Shown here: in pieces, positions 1 through 6,870 of the stretch | Layout: the number at the start of each line of letters is the position of its first letter | How positions within the stretch are numbered: the first letter of the stretch is position 1 | Source: Gammaproteobacteria bacterium | Lineage (GTDB): Bacteria; Pseudomonadota; Gammaproteobacteria; Pseudomonadales; Azotimanducaceae | DNA: 13,180 nt | Assembly: GCA_030430515.1 (NCBI GenBank) | Contig: JAUIKX010000072.1 | Coordinates: 1-13,180 of the forward strand | Direction of reading: 5' to 3' | Translations under genes and position numbers: made by a program | Notes under the pieces: generated by a model | Seen by the model: only the letters and a program-made list of their open reading frames with translations | Databases searched by the model: none | Told to the model about the DNA's origin: nothing

Positions 1-27
1 CACGGAGGTCAGTCCAAGACCTCCGTG
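1..27. repeat. Perfect 10-bp inverted repeat, 7-nt loop
   Basis: CACGGAGGTC at 1-10 is the exact reverse complement of GACCTCCGTG at 18-27, with loop agtccaa. The repeat touches the window edge and may continue to the left. There is no T-run after it on either strand, so it does not look like an intrinsic terminator. It lies within the presumed coding tail ending at 90. Confidence 0.6.
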
Positions 28-90
28 CCCGATATGGTGCGGGTCTTCGCCGAAGAGGTGATGAGCGAATTCGAGGTGATCAGGCCCTGA
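1..90 (+). CDS. C-terminal end of an unidentified protein (cut by left edge)
   Basis: Frame 1 is open from the window edge to a TGA at 88-90, giving 29 codons. The visible tail ends in ...FAEEVMSEFEVIRP. Nearly all codons end in G or C, and the acidic, amphipathic composition looks like a real protein C-terminus, so I read it as the end of a gene starting to the left. I do not recognise the family. Its last 11 bp overlap the 3' end of the convergent monooxygenase gene (stop at 80-82). A 10-bp hairpin (1-10 with 18-27) lies inside it and another (88-110) begins at its stop codon. The reading could be fortuitous given the short length. Confidence 0.5.
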   Translation, partial: HGGQSKTSVPDMVRVFAEEVMSEFEVIRP

Positions 91-1894
91 ATTCGAGCCC
101 CTCGAATTCACCGTCTTCCCGCCACGCTTTCTGATACCTGAAGAATGCCAGGGGCCCCTGTGGATACCCTGCTGCGGTGATTTCCGTCGGGCCTGTGCCC
201 CATCCTTTGCCTTCGTTGTTGTAGTAGCCGGGCGTGCAGTTCGTGGTGCCGATCAGTCCGGGCGGCGCTGATTTGAGCAGCTCGAGCCAGCCATCTTCCG
301 CCTTCTGCGTGAGTTCCACCTCGGCAAACTGATTCGCTTCGGCATGCTCGACTACTTTGGCGATGGTGGTGCCGGCTTCCGTGAGGTTGTGCGGATAGTT
401 CGAGATCAGGTTGGCGCCCTGTGCTGCCTGCACGATGAAGAGGTTCGGAAAGCCGTTGACGTACGCGCCGTGCATGGTGCGCATGCCGTTCGACCAGTGC
501 TCTGAGAGCGTCTTTCCGCTGCGGCCGACCGCATCGAAGCCTGAGCGACGTGCGAATGGCGTGCCTACCTCGAAGCCGGAGGCGTAGATGATGCAATCCA
601 CCTCATACTCTTTGCCCTGAACCACGACACCTTTTTCGGTGATGCGCTCTACACCCTGTCCGTCGGTGTCCAGGAGCACGCAGCCGGGTTCGTTGTAGGA
701 CTTCAGGTACTCGTCGTGGAAGGTCGGCCGTTTGCACAGCTGCTGGTACCAGGCTTTGAGCTGCTCGGCGGTGTCACCGTCTTTGACGATCGTGGGAATG
801 CGCTGACGGATCTCTTCCATCTTCTGGAAGTCGGAGTCCTCGTAGGCGGCCATCATGTTCTCGACGGTCATGTCTTCCGGTGCGAGCTTCGCAATCTTGT
901 GACGCACGCGTTTGGCCAGATCGGTCCAGCCGTCCTGCACCAGATCCACTTCCGCCTCTTCACCGGTCTGGTTGGCGGTGAAATTTTCCAGCCAGCGGTT
1001 CTGCCAGCCGGGTGTGGCGATTTCCTTGAACCATTCCGGGTCGATGGGCTGGTTGTCGCGCACGTCGACCGAAGAGGGGGTTCGCTGGCAGACATAGAGG
1101 TTTTTGCAGGCTCTGGCGAGATGCGGTATGCATTGGATGGACGTGGCGCCGGTGCCGATGATGGCGACGCGTTTGTCGGCCAGCTTGTCGAGCGGCGCGC
1201 CTTTCGGATCGCCACCGGTGTAATCGTAGTCCCAGCGGCTGGTGTGGAAACTGTGCCCCTTGAACGTTTCGATGCCTTCGATACCGGGCAGTTTGGGAAC
1301 GTGCAGCGGGCCCGGTGCCATGCCGATGTATTTGGTGGTGAACGCGTCGCCGCGATTGGTTTTCACCAGCCAGTGGCTGTTTTCCTCGTTCCAGGTCAGC
1401 TCCTGCACCTGGGTGTGAAAGAGCGCGTTGTCGTACAGGTTGTATTGCCTGCCGATGCGCTGACAGTGCTCAAGGATTTCCGGTGCGTGCACATACTTTT
1501 CGCTGGGCATGTGGCCGGTTTCTTCCAGGAGCGGCATGTAGATCAGTGCAGCGGTGTCGCACTGGGCGCCGGGGTAACGGTTCCAGTACCAGGTGCCGCC
1601 GAAGTCGCCGCCTTTCTCCACGACGCGCACATCGGTGATGCCGGCTTCTGCGAGACGCGCGCCGGTCACCAGACCGGAAAAACCGCCGCCGATGAAGGTG
1701 AAGGTCACATGGTCGTTCACCGGTTCCCGCTCCTGAACCGGCACGTAGGGGTCTTCCAGATAATGGCTGAGCTGATCCTTGATCTCGATGTACTGGTCGT
1801 TACCGTCGGGACGAATGCGTTTGTCCCGTTCTTCTGCGTACTTCCGGCGCAGGGCTTCTTTGTCGACGGTTACGGTGCTAGCGGCTTCGGACAT
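80..1894 (-). CDS. Type I Baeyer-Villiger flavin monooxygenase
   Basis: A 604-residue FAD- and NADPH-dependent monooxygenase expected to insert one oxygen atom next to a ketone, producing an ester or lactone, in the cytoplasm. The FAD Rossmann motif GGGFSG is at residues 69-74. The Baeyer-Villiger fingerprint FKGHSFHTSRW (FxGxxxHTxxW) is at 211-221, and the NADPH Rossmann motif GTGATS at 247-252 is followed by QRTPSS. An N-terminal stretch of about 60 residues (LRRKYAEERDKRIRPDGNDQY) precedes the first Rossmann fold; the same kind of extension occurs in a subgroup of BVMOs acting on bulky or cyclic ketones. The ATG at 1892-1894 has a strong Shine-Dalgarno (AGGAGAG) a few bases upstream. A candidate extended -10 promoter lies at 1930-1959. 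The 3' end overlaps a convergent gene by 11 bp. The exact substrate cannot be read from sequence; acyclic, cyclic or steroid/terpenoid ketones are all possible. Confidence 0.95.
   Translation of the reverse strand: MSEAASTVTVDKEALRRKYAEERDKRIRPDGNDQYIEIKDQLSHYLEDPYVPVQEREPVNDHVTFTFIGGGFSGLVTGARLAEAGITDVRVVEKGGDFGGTWYWNRYPGAQCDTAALIYMPLLEETGHMPSEKYVHAPEILEHCQRIGRQYNLYDNALFHTQVQELTWNEENSHWLVKTNRGDAFTTKYIGMAPGPLHVPKLPGIEGIETFKGHSFHTSRWDYDYTGGDPKGAPLDKLADKRVAIIGTGATSIQCIPHLARACKNLYVCQRTPSSVDVRDNQPIDPEWFKEIATPGWQNRWLENFTANQTGEEAEVDLVQDGWTDLAKRVRHKIAKLAPEDMTVENMMAAYEDSDFQKMEEIRQRIPTIVKDGDTAEQLKAWYQQLCKRPTFHDEYLKSYNEPGCVLLDTDGQGVERITEKGVVVQGKEYEVDCIIYASGFEVGTPFARRSGFDAVGRSGKTLSEHWSNGMRTMHGAYVNGFPNLFIVQAAQGANLISNYPHNLTEAGTTIAKVVEHAEANQFAEVELTQKAEDGWLELLKSAPPGLIGTTNCTPGYYNNEGKGWGTGPTEITAAGYPQGPLAFFRYQKAWREDGEFEGLEFRA
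88..110. terminator. 10-bp hairpin at the convergent gene junction
   Basis: TGAATTCGAG (88-97) pairs perfectly with CTCGAATTCA (101-110) around a 3-nt loop (ccc). The stem starts at the stop codon of the plus-strand gene and lies inside the last codons of the minus-strand monooxygenase. A third copy of GAATTCGAG occurs at 67-75. The position suits transcription termination or 3'-end protection for converging transcripts, but no U-tract follows on either side, so the terminator role is inferred. Confidence 0.35.
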
Positions 1895-1929
1895 CGATCT
1901 CTCCTCGGTCTGTGAAATGTGCCCGCCCG

Positions 1930-1959
1930 ATCATAACAGCCCCGCCATTATCCTGGCAG
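1930..1959 (-). promoter_or_regulatory. Candidate extended -10 promoter for the monooxygenase
   Basis: On the minus strand TATGAT (plus 1930-1935; 5 of 6 to TATAAT) is preceded by TGT, forming an extended -10 (TGn). CTGCCA (plus 1954-1959; 4 of 6 to TTGACA) lies 18 bp upstream. Transcription would start near 1923, leaving a leader of about 28 nt with the AGGAGAG ribosome binding site. The inverted repeat at 1937-1967 covers the spacer and most of the -35, so it could act as an operator. Confidence 0.38.
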
Positions 1960-1967
1960 CGGGGCTG
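1937..1967 (-). terminator. 9-bp GC-rich hairpin after the TPR gene
   Basis: CAGCCCCGC (1937-1945) and GCGGGGCTG (1959-1967) form a perfect 9-bp stem with a 13-nt loop. It spans the TAA of the TPR gene (1948-1950). On the minus strand it is followed only by TTAT, a weak U-tract, so termination would be inefficient or Rho-assisted. The same sequence overlaps the candidate monooxygenase promoter, so the repeat could instead be a protein-binding operator. Confidence 0.4.
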
Positions 1968-2760
1968 CTCGCCGGGATAGGGCTTGCTCCAGGCGCGCCA
2001 GCAGCGCCTGTCTAGCCGGGGTCGGACGGAGATTCCGGAGCTGATTTCTGGCCCGCTCCAGAACCTGCTGGCGCTCGTCTCCCTGCCCGTTTGCGGCCAG
2101 TAGCCGGGCATGGGTCAGAGCCCAGTCACCGGAGTGCCGCAGCAGTACGCCGAGGGCGCTGCTGCGCTCCAGTGCCGCGGAAAGCCGGCCAAGGCGCTGA
2201 TCGAGCTCAATGGCCATTCTCAGGAGCTGGGGTTGCTTCCCGAGAGTCGTGAGCCCCTCATCCAGTAGATTCAGAGCCGGCTCCGTGTCGCCGGTCGCGT
2301 CGAGCAGGGTCGCTGCTGCTATGTAGTCGCCGGGCTGTGGCTGGCTGGACACGCGGAAGAACGCCTCGTAGTCCCGCCAGGCCGCTTCGGTCTCACCCGA
2401 GCGGGTTCGGGCGCGGGCGCGATTGAGCAGCGCCGTCGGATCATCGGGATGCACCAACAGATAATCCGTCAGCGGCGCGATGGCCATGTGATGGTCGGAT
2501 CGGGCCATGGCCAGCAGGCCCCTTTGCAGGCCGGTCTGCCTGGAATCACCCAATCGCGCCGCCTGTGCGAGATCCTGCTCCGCTTCCGCGAGGTGCCCTG
2601 AGCGGATCTGCAGGGCGGCTCTCTGCAGGTTCAGCGACTGACTGTCGGGTGCCGCCTCCATCAGTTTCGACAGCCGGGCAAACGTGGTTTCGTCGGGCGC
2701 ATGACCGTATCCATGCAGCGACAGCAGCAGTGCGGACAGGCCGCCCAGCAGTCGGATCAT
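1948..2760 (-). CDS. Exported tetratricopeptide-repeat protein
   Basis: A 270-residue protein with an N-terminal signal sequence (hydrophobic residues 3-15, probable cleavage after HGYGHA at 16-21), so probably periplasmic. The rest is alpha-helical with about six degenerate TPR units between residues 40 and 245. The clearest are around 43-73 (LNLQRAALQIRSGHLAEAEQ), 108-135 and 145-175, each with the alternating small and aromatic residues of a TPR. TPRs bind partner proteins; no catalytic motif is seen. Its ATG (2758-2760) overlaps the TGA of the upstream phosphoesterase gene as ATGA, indicating translational coupling and a shared mRNA. The likely job is to scaffold or partner that lipoprotein, but this is inferred from context only. 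The C-terminus is rich in Arg and Leu. Confidence 0.85.
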   Translation of the reverse strand: MIRLLGGLSALLLSLHGYGHAPDETTFARLSKLMEAAPDSQSLNLQRAALQIRSGHLAEAEQDLAQAARLGDSRQTGLQRGLLAMARSDHHMAIAPLTDYLLVHPDDPTALLNRARARTRSGETEAAWRDYEAFFRVSSQPQPGDYIAAATLLDATGDTEPALNLLDEGLTTLGKQPQLLRMAIELDQRLGRLSAALERSSALGVLLRHSGDWALTHARLLAANGQGDERQQVLERARNQLRNLRPTPARQALLARLEQALSRRAAPLPG

Positions 2761-4313
2761 CGCTCGATGACGAACCAGTCCAGCACCTCACCGTGTTCGT
2801 CGATGAAGCGCGACGTCAGGGTCTTAGCTGTCGCGTCGACCACTACCGAGCCTCGCCGGGCGATACCATGAGGGCGTGCGCCGGACACTGTAGGGTCGAA
2901 CGTTCGGTGGGCGGGATGCATCAGCCAGTCCGGCAGGGTGCAGCCGAGACGCTGCCCTTCTTTGCAGGGGTGCGGCTCGTCTGCCTTGCCGGCACTGCCG
3001 GCGACTGTGTAGATTGCCTTGTCGTCCTTGCCGCTGCCGCTGCTGATCTGTTGGTAGGACTCCTCTCCCTGACCGATGGCGGGGTCTCCGTCTGCATTGA
3101 GCTCGGCGTGTTGCGCGGCGCTGAACGTATCGGACTTGCCGTGGTGACCGTGCAGGTACCAGGAACGTTCGTAGCTGTGAGCGTGACCGTTGAATACCAG
3201 ATCGACGCCGTAGTCTTCGAAAACCGGTGCGAAAGTTTCCCGCATATCGATCTCCGCCTGCTCCACATCGGAATCGTGGTTCTCACCTTTGCTGTAGACC
3301 GGGTGGTGAAAGATGACGATGGTCCAATCGAGTGTGTTGCGGCTGAGATCGTCGACCAGCCAGTCGCGCATGGCTCGGCGCTGGGCGTCATCACGATTCG
3401 ATAGCTGCGAATCGAGGCTGACCACGTGCACGTTGCCATAGTCGAACGCGTAGTACTGTTCGGTACCGCTGGGTACACCGCCAGCTTCACCGCGGCTCGG
3501 CAGGTCGAAGATGCTGAGGTAGGGCAGGCCGCCTTCATCGGGGCCGTCGCCGTTGCTGTCGTAGCTTGCCGGGTCGGCCGATTCGCTGATGCCACCGACA
3601 GCCATCATTACCGGTCCTTCTTCGCATTGAGGCATGGGCCGGAAGAGGCAGACGTCCAGGGGGCCGGCTCCCATCTCGTGGTTGCCGATGGTCGGCCAGG
3701 TGGCGACGCTGCGGATGATCTTCGGGTAGATATCGAAGTACGCGCCCTGCCACTGAGCGTCGGTGCCCTCGAGATAGGCGTTGTCGCCGAGGAGCAGCAG
3801 CAGATCTACCGGTTCGTTGTCGGCCTGGTCGGCGTTGTACTTCAGGAACCCCTGCTTCACGATTTCCGCTTCCCCCGGGTGGGTGAAACGCCCCATGAAC
3901 TGCTCCGTCTGCGTGCCGGAATCTCCCAGCAGCCAGATGTGGGTATTGCCGTCTGCCGGTACCTGGCCGGGCTCGGGGGCAGTGGTGAATGTAAAGCTCG
4001 GATCGGTAGTGCCCGCACCGCCGATGGCGTAGAAATAGCGGGTGTCTGCCTGCAATCCCGTTAGCTGAGCTGTCATGTGTCCATTGACCGTGCTGGCATC
4101 GAAGCGTTGGGTCAGACTGTCTGCCGATTGACCGATGCACACGCTCGCAGCCTCACCTCGCCAGCGGATGATGGCGCTCGTTGCGGTGACCTGCTGTAGA
4201 AACAATCGTTCCGTGGGCGTCGATTGGCCGGTGCATGGTGAGGGAGCTGAAGGGGCTGTTGTGCAGGCTTGAAGCAAGGCCAGCGCTGCCAGGAGTTGAA
4301 TGAGGTTCTTCAT
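2757..4313 (-). CDS. Purple-acid-phosphatase-like metallophosphoesterase lipoprotein
   Basis: A 518-residue envelope phosphoesterase. The start is placed at ATG 4311-4313 because it gives a classic lipoprotein signal (MKNLIQLLAALALLQAC, lipobox Cys17). An in-frame TTG at 4353-4355 would add 14 polar residues that spoil the signal. An N-terminal fibronectin-III/PAP-N-like beta domain (about 33-112) is followed by the catalytic domain. All five PAP blocks are present in order: GDSG (130-133, Asp131), GDNAY (176-180, Asp177 and Tyr180), GNHE (210-213, Asn211), VIFHH (His336) and GHAHSYER (376-383, His377 and His379). The GDxxY tyrosine marks the purple acid phosphatase type, with a predicted binuclear metal centre. 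The substrate is probably a phosphomonoester or diester outside the inner membrane. The stop overlaps the start of the TPR gene by 4 nt. A Ca-site-like Asp-rich stretch (SNGDGPDEGG) lies at about 254-263. Confidence 0.93.
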   Translation of the reverse strand: MKNLIQLLAALALLQACTTAPSAPSPCTGQSTPTERLFLQQVTATSAIIRWRGEAASVCIGQSADSLTQRFDASTVNGHMTAQLTGLQADTRYFYAIGGAGTTDPSFTFTTAPEPGQVPADGNTHIWLLGDSGTQTEQFMGRFTHPGEAEIVKQGFLKYNADQADNEPVDLLLLLGDNAYLEGTDAQWQGAYFDIYPKIIRSVATWPTIGNHEMGAGPLDVCLFRPMPQCEEGPVMMAVGGISESADPASYDSNGDGPDEGGLPYLSIFDLPSRGEAGGVPSGTEQYYAFDYGNVHVVSLDSQLSNRDDAQRRAMRDWLVDDLSRNTLDWTIVIFHHPVYSKGENHDSDVEQAEIDMRETFAPVFEDYGVDLVFNGHAHSYERSWYLHGHHGKSDTFSAAQHAELNADGDPAIGQGEESYQQISSGSGKDDKAIYTVAGSAGKADEPHPCKEGQRLGCTLPDWLMHPAHRTFDPTVSGARPHGIARRGSVVVDATAKTLTSRFIDEHGEVLDWFVIER

Positions 4314-4407
4314 TGGCGATTTCCGAGACTGAAGTGGGAAGCCTCTTGCTTTCAATCTGCGACGTCAAGATGCTAGGGGCTGAATGTACTGGTGAATGGA
4401 GAACATC

Positions 4408-5028
4408 ATGATTCGTCTCTACGGCTTGCCGATGAGCAACTACTACAGCCTCGCCAAAGCGTTGCTCATTGCGAAGGGCGTGGACTTCGAAGAGGTTGCG
4501 GCCCCACCGAGCCAGGAAGAGGAAAGCCTGCGCCGTTCACCCATGGGCAAGATGCCTTCGATCGAAGTCGACGGAGAATTCCTGTCGGAAAGTCTGGCCA
4601 TTGCCACTTATCTCGATCGCGCATTTCCGGAGCCGGCGCTGTTGCCTGCCGACCCGTTTCAGGCGGGCAAGGTGATGGAGCTGGTATGCCATGTGAAGCT
4701 CGATGTTGAGCTGGTCGCCCGGCGCTGTCTGCCCGCATTGCTGTTCAACCAGCCTGTGAGCGACGAGGTTAGAGAAACGACGAGAACCGATTTGGCCAGA
4801 GGCATGAACGCCGTCGACCGGCTGCTCACGGGCTCTACCTACGCCTGTGGCGAGACGGTGACGCTGGCAGACTACTTCGTCTTTTACACTTTTGGCCTGG
4901 CGAGCACCGTTGTTGAGCAGGTTCTGGACCAGCGTCTGCTCGAGGGGTACGAGGGCATCGAAGCGCTCATGACGCGGCTCGCTCAAGTGCCTGCCATCAG
5001 CCGGGTGGAGGCTGAGAAAGACACCTGA
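4408..5028 (+). CDS. Glutathione S-transferase family protein
   Basis: A 206-residue cytosolic GST-fold protein. I place the start at the ATG at 4408 because GGAG (4398-4401) lies 6 nt upstream and the protein then begins MIRLYGLPMSN, as GSTs usually do. The ATG at 4396 would add only MENI. The thioredoxin-like domain (1-75) contains candidate catalytic residues Ser10, Tyr12 and Tyr13, the cis-proline at Met49-Pro50, and the gamma-glutamyl-binding pair Glu61-Ser62. The helical C-terminal domain carries an N-capping box TLAD (152-155). It would conjugate glutathione to electrophiles or perform glutathione-dependent isomerisation or dehalogenation. It is divergent from the phosphoesterase, with a 94-bp gap holding no convincing promoter. 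It converges on the second GST gene with only 10 bp between stop codons. The two GSTs are not close copies. Confidence 0.9.
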   Translation: MIRLYGLPMSNYYSLAKALLIAKGVDFEEVAAPPSQEEESLRRSPMGKMPSIEVDGEFLSESLAIATYLDRAFPEPALLPADPFQAGKVMELVCHVKLDVELVARRCLPALLFNQPVSDEVRETTRTDLARGMNAVDRLLTGSTYACGETVTLADYFVFYTFGLASTVVEQVLDQRLLEGYEGIEALMTRLAQVPAISRVEAEKDT

Positions 5029-5038
5029 GGACGCGGCT

Positions 5039-5785
5039 TCAGCCGAGAGCAGCCAGGGCTGACTTGAGCGCCCCCAACGCGTTTTTGTTGGCTGTCTTGA
5101 TGACTTCCATGGTCGGTGGCTCCTGGCTGATGTCGCCGAGCTCGGCAAGTGCGACATGTACGGTGTCGTGTCCTTCTTCTTCGGACATGGCAGCGAGCCA
5201 GCGCTGCACGTTGGACCAGGGCGACAGGTCGAAGACATTGGTGAACTGCGGCTGCAGCTGACCGATCTCGACGTACGCCGCGAAGTCCGCGATGGTCAGG
5301 CTGTTGCCGACGATATGGCTCTGATCTGCAAGCCGTGCATTCAGAGCCTCGAGCGCGCGGCCGAGGTTGGCCTGGGCGCTGAGCTGCATGACCTCAGGAA
5401 TGTCCAGATCTTTGCGGATGCGCGGCGCCACGAGACCCAGCGACGCATCGCGCACATTGCGATGATGATAGTGCAGGTACCAGTCCACTTCGGCTCGTTC
5501 CTCCAGACCCTCCGGATACAGGTCCGTCCAGCCATTCTTCCGGCAAAGGTACGCCATGATGGCGTGGGCCTCGCCCAGCGTGAACCCGGTTTCCGGGTCT
5601 TCGAGACAGGAGATGGTGCCGCCGGGACTCTTCGCGAGGTACTCAGGATTGCGGCTGCCGTTGTCACCCTTGGAACCCGGGTTGATGAGCACCATTTTGA
5701 ACGGCGACTTTTTGTAGAGCATGAGCCACATGACGGCGCGGACGGGCTGGGAAAAAGGAACGCCGTAGAGTACGGGTAGCGACAT
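5039..5785 (-). CDS. GST-fold protein with altered glutathione-site residues
   Basis: A 248-residue protein with a GST N-terminal domain (MSLPVLYGVPFSQPVRAVMW, candidate catalytic Ser12) and an all-helical C-terminal domain with an N-capping box TIAD, resembling theta-like bacterial GSTs. Two near-universal features are missing. Where the cis-proline normally sits (VPxL) it has ISCL (Ser59, Cys60). The gamma-glutamyl-binding Ser after the conserved acidic residue is Ala (GEAHAI, Glu72-Ala73). It may therefore bind glutathione differently or use another thiol. A C-terminal tail of about 35 residues (from EEGHDTVHVALAEL on) is longer than in the neighbouring GST and ends in an Ala-rich helix. 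The ribosome binding site AAAGGAC precedes ATG 5783-5785. It is divergent from the medium-chain reductase across an 80-bp region with direct repeats. Confidence 0.9.
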   Translation of the reverse strand: MSLPVLYGVPFSQPVRAVMWLMLYKKSPFKMVLINPGSKGDNGSRNPEYLAKSPGGTISCLEDPETGFTLGEAHAIMAYLCRKNGWTDLYPEGLEERAEVDWYLHYHHRNVRDASLGLVAPRIRKDLDIPEVMQLSAQANLGRALEALNARLADQSHIVGNSLTIADFAAYVEIGQLQPQFTNVFDLSPWSNVQRWLAAMSEEEGHDTVHVALAELGDISQEPPTMEVIKTANKNALGALKSALAALG

Positions 5786-5833
5786 GAGTTGTGTCCTTTA
5801 TCAGTTGTGACCTACTTCTGTTGTGAGCATGAT
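5786..5833. promoter_or_regulatory. Three GTTGTG direct repeats at 16-bp period in a divergent promoter
   Basis: GTTGTG occurs at 5788-5793, 5804-5809 and 5820-5825, each start exactly 16 bp after the last. The first two units match at most positions of the 16-mer, the third less. An inverted partial copy (ACAACT) lies at 5855-5860. Two weak promoter reads overlap them: plus-strand TTGTGA (5805-5810) N17 CATGAT (5828-5833), and minus-strand TTGTCT (5853-5858) N18 CATCAT (5829-5834). The arrangement looks like iterated operator sites controlling the divergent GST and reductase genes. No regulator gene lies beside it. Confidence 0.4.
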
Positions 5834-5865
5834 GCGGTAGACCGCTGGTGCGAGACAACTCAACT

Positions 5866-6864
5866 ATGAAGAACCGAAGAATCCTCATCGACGAGCTGCC
5901 TTCGGGCAAGCTCGAGCTGAGCAACTACCGACTTGTGGAAGAGTCGGTTCCTGAAATTGAAGAGGGCCAGGTGCTCTGCCGCACGCTGGCTCTGACCATC
6001 GGCGCCGGCACTCGGGCCGGGCTGCAGGGCAGCGCAAGCTACGCCGGCGCACCGCAAACCGGTATCGTGATGAACGGCACAACCGTTTCCCGAGTTGCTA
6101 GAAGCACCGTCGCTGAGGTGCCGGAAGGCGCACTCGTCGTCTGCCCCGGTGGCTGGCAGGACTATTCGGTTCATGAGGCATCCGCGTTGTCGGTAGTGGA
6201 CGAAAGCCTGGACCCTGCAGACTACCTCGGCGTGCTCGGCACCAACGGGCTGACTGCCTACTTCGGCCTGCTGCACGTTGGCCGGCCGCAAGCCGGCGAG
6301 ACCGTGCTGGTCTCTGCCGCTGCTGGTTCCGTGGGCCACCTTGTCGGCCAGATCGCCTCGATAGAGGGGTGCCGGGTCGTGGGTGTGGCGGGCAGCGATG
6401 ACAAATGCCGACGCCTCGTCGAGGCGCTCGGCTTCGACGCGGCGGTGAACTACAAAAGCGATGACTTCCGTGCGCAGGCGAAAGCGGCCTGTCCAGATGG
6501 TGTCGATGTCTACTTCGACAATACCGGCGGGGAAATTCTCGGAACCGCGCTGCGGCTGATGAATGTTGGCGGACGCATCGTCTGCTGCGGGGTGGTTTCA
6601 CAATACGATACCGCCAACCCGTCGCCGGGACCTCGAGGCGTGCCGGGCCTGCTGGTCAACAAGCGAATTCGCATGGAAGGCTTTCTGGTGTTCGATTTTG
6701 CAGATAGCTACAGCGATGCGCGCGCTCAGCTCCACCGTTGGATGGATGAAGACCGGCTCACCGTTTGGGTGGATGAAGTCGAAGGCCTGGAGAATGCGCC
6801 GGCCGCATTTGTGGATCTGCTGGCCGGCGGCAATGTCGGTACACGGATCGTGCGCGTGGGCTGA
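5866..6864 (+). CDS. Zinc-independent NADP-dependent medium-chain reductase (CurA/PTGR-like)
   Basis: A 332-residue medium-chain dehydrogenase/reductase of the leukotriene B4 dehydrogenase / prostaglandin reductase / curcumin reductase type. These enzymes reduce the C=C bond of alpha,beta-unsaturated carbonyls with NADPH. The GroES-like N-terminal half lacks the zinc-ligand Cys/His residues of alcohol dehydrogenases. The nucleotide-binding motif AAAGSVGHLVG is at 151-161, followed by GCRVVGVAGSDDKC; DNTGG at 218-222 is typical of the family. The start is taken at ATG 5866 (MKNRRILIDELPSG). A GTG at 5848 is in frame but adds an atypical MRDNST; neither has a strong Shine-Dalgarno. The region GAGTRAG (about 46-52) stands where family members often carry DPYMRG, so the substrate pocket may differ. 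It converges on the phosphatase-like gene with a 6-bp gap. Confidence 0.92.
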   Translation: MKNRRILIDELPSGKLELSNYRLVEESVPEIEEGQVLCRTLALTIGAGTRAGLQGSASYAGAPQTGIVMNGTTVSRVARSTVAEVPEGALVVCPGGWQDYSVHEASALSVVDESLDPADYLGVLGTNGLTAYFGLLHVGRPQAGETVLVSAAAGSVGHLVGQIASIEGCRVVGVAGSDDKCRRLVEALGFDAAVNYKSDDFRAQAKAACPDGVDVYFDNTGGEILGTALRLMNVGGRIVCCGVVSQYDTANPSPGPRGVPGLLVNKRIRMEGFLVFDFADSYSDARAQLHRWMDEDRLTVWVDEVEGLENAPAAFVDLLAGGNVGTRIVRVG

Positions 6865-6870
6865 AGTTCC

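Noticed and set aside
716..1915. A 399-codon open frame on the plus strand opposite the monooxygenase
   Set aside because: The minus strand encodes a complete monooxygenase with all family motifs. The antisense frame is open because of GC-rich codon bias and shows no recognisable domain.
2565..3404. A 279-codon plus-strand frame spanning the TPR/phosphoesterase junction
   Set aside because: It runs antisense to two well-supported exported proteins and has no coherent domain.
4314..4407. Promoters in the divergent phosphoesterase/GST gap
   Set aside because: TTGACG on the minus strand (4363-4368) resembles a -35 but has no -10 at 16-18 bp; plus-strand candidates match at only 3-4 positions. 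Nothing is firm enough to annotate.
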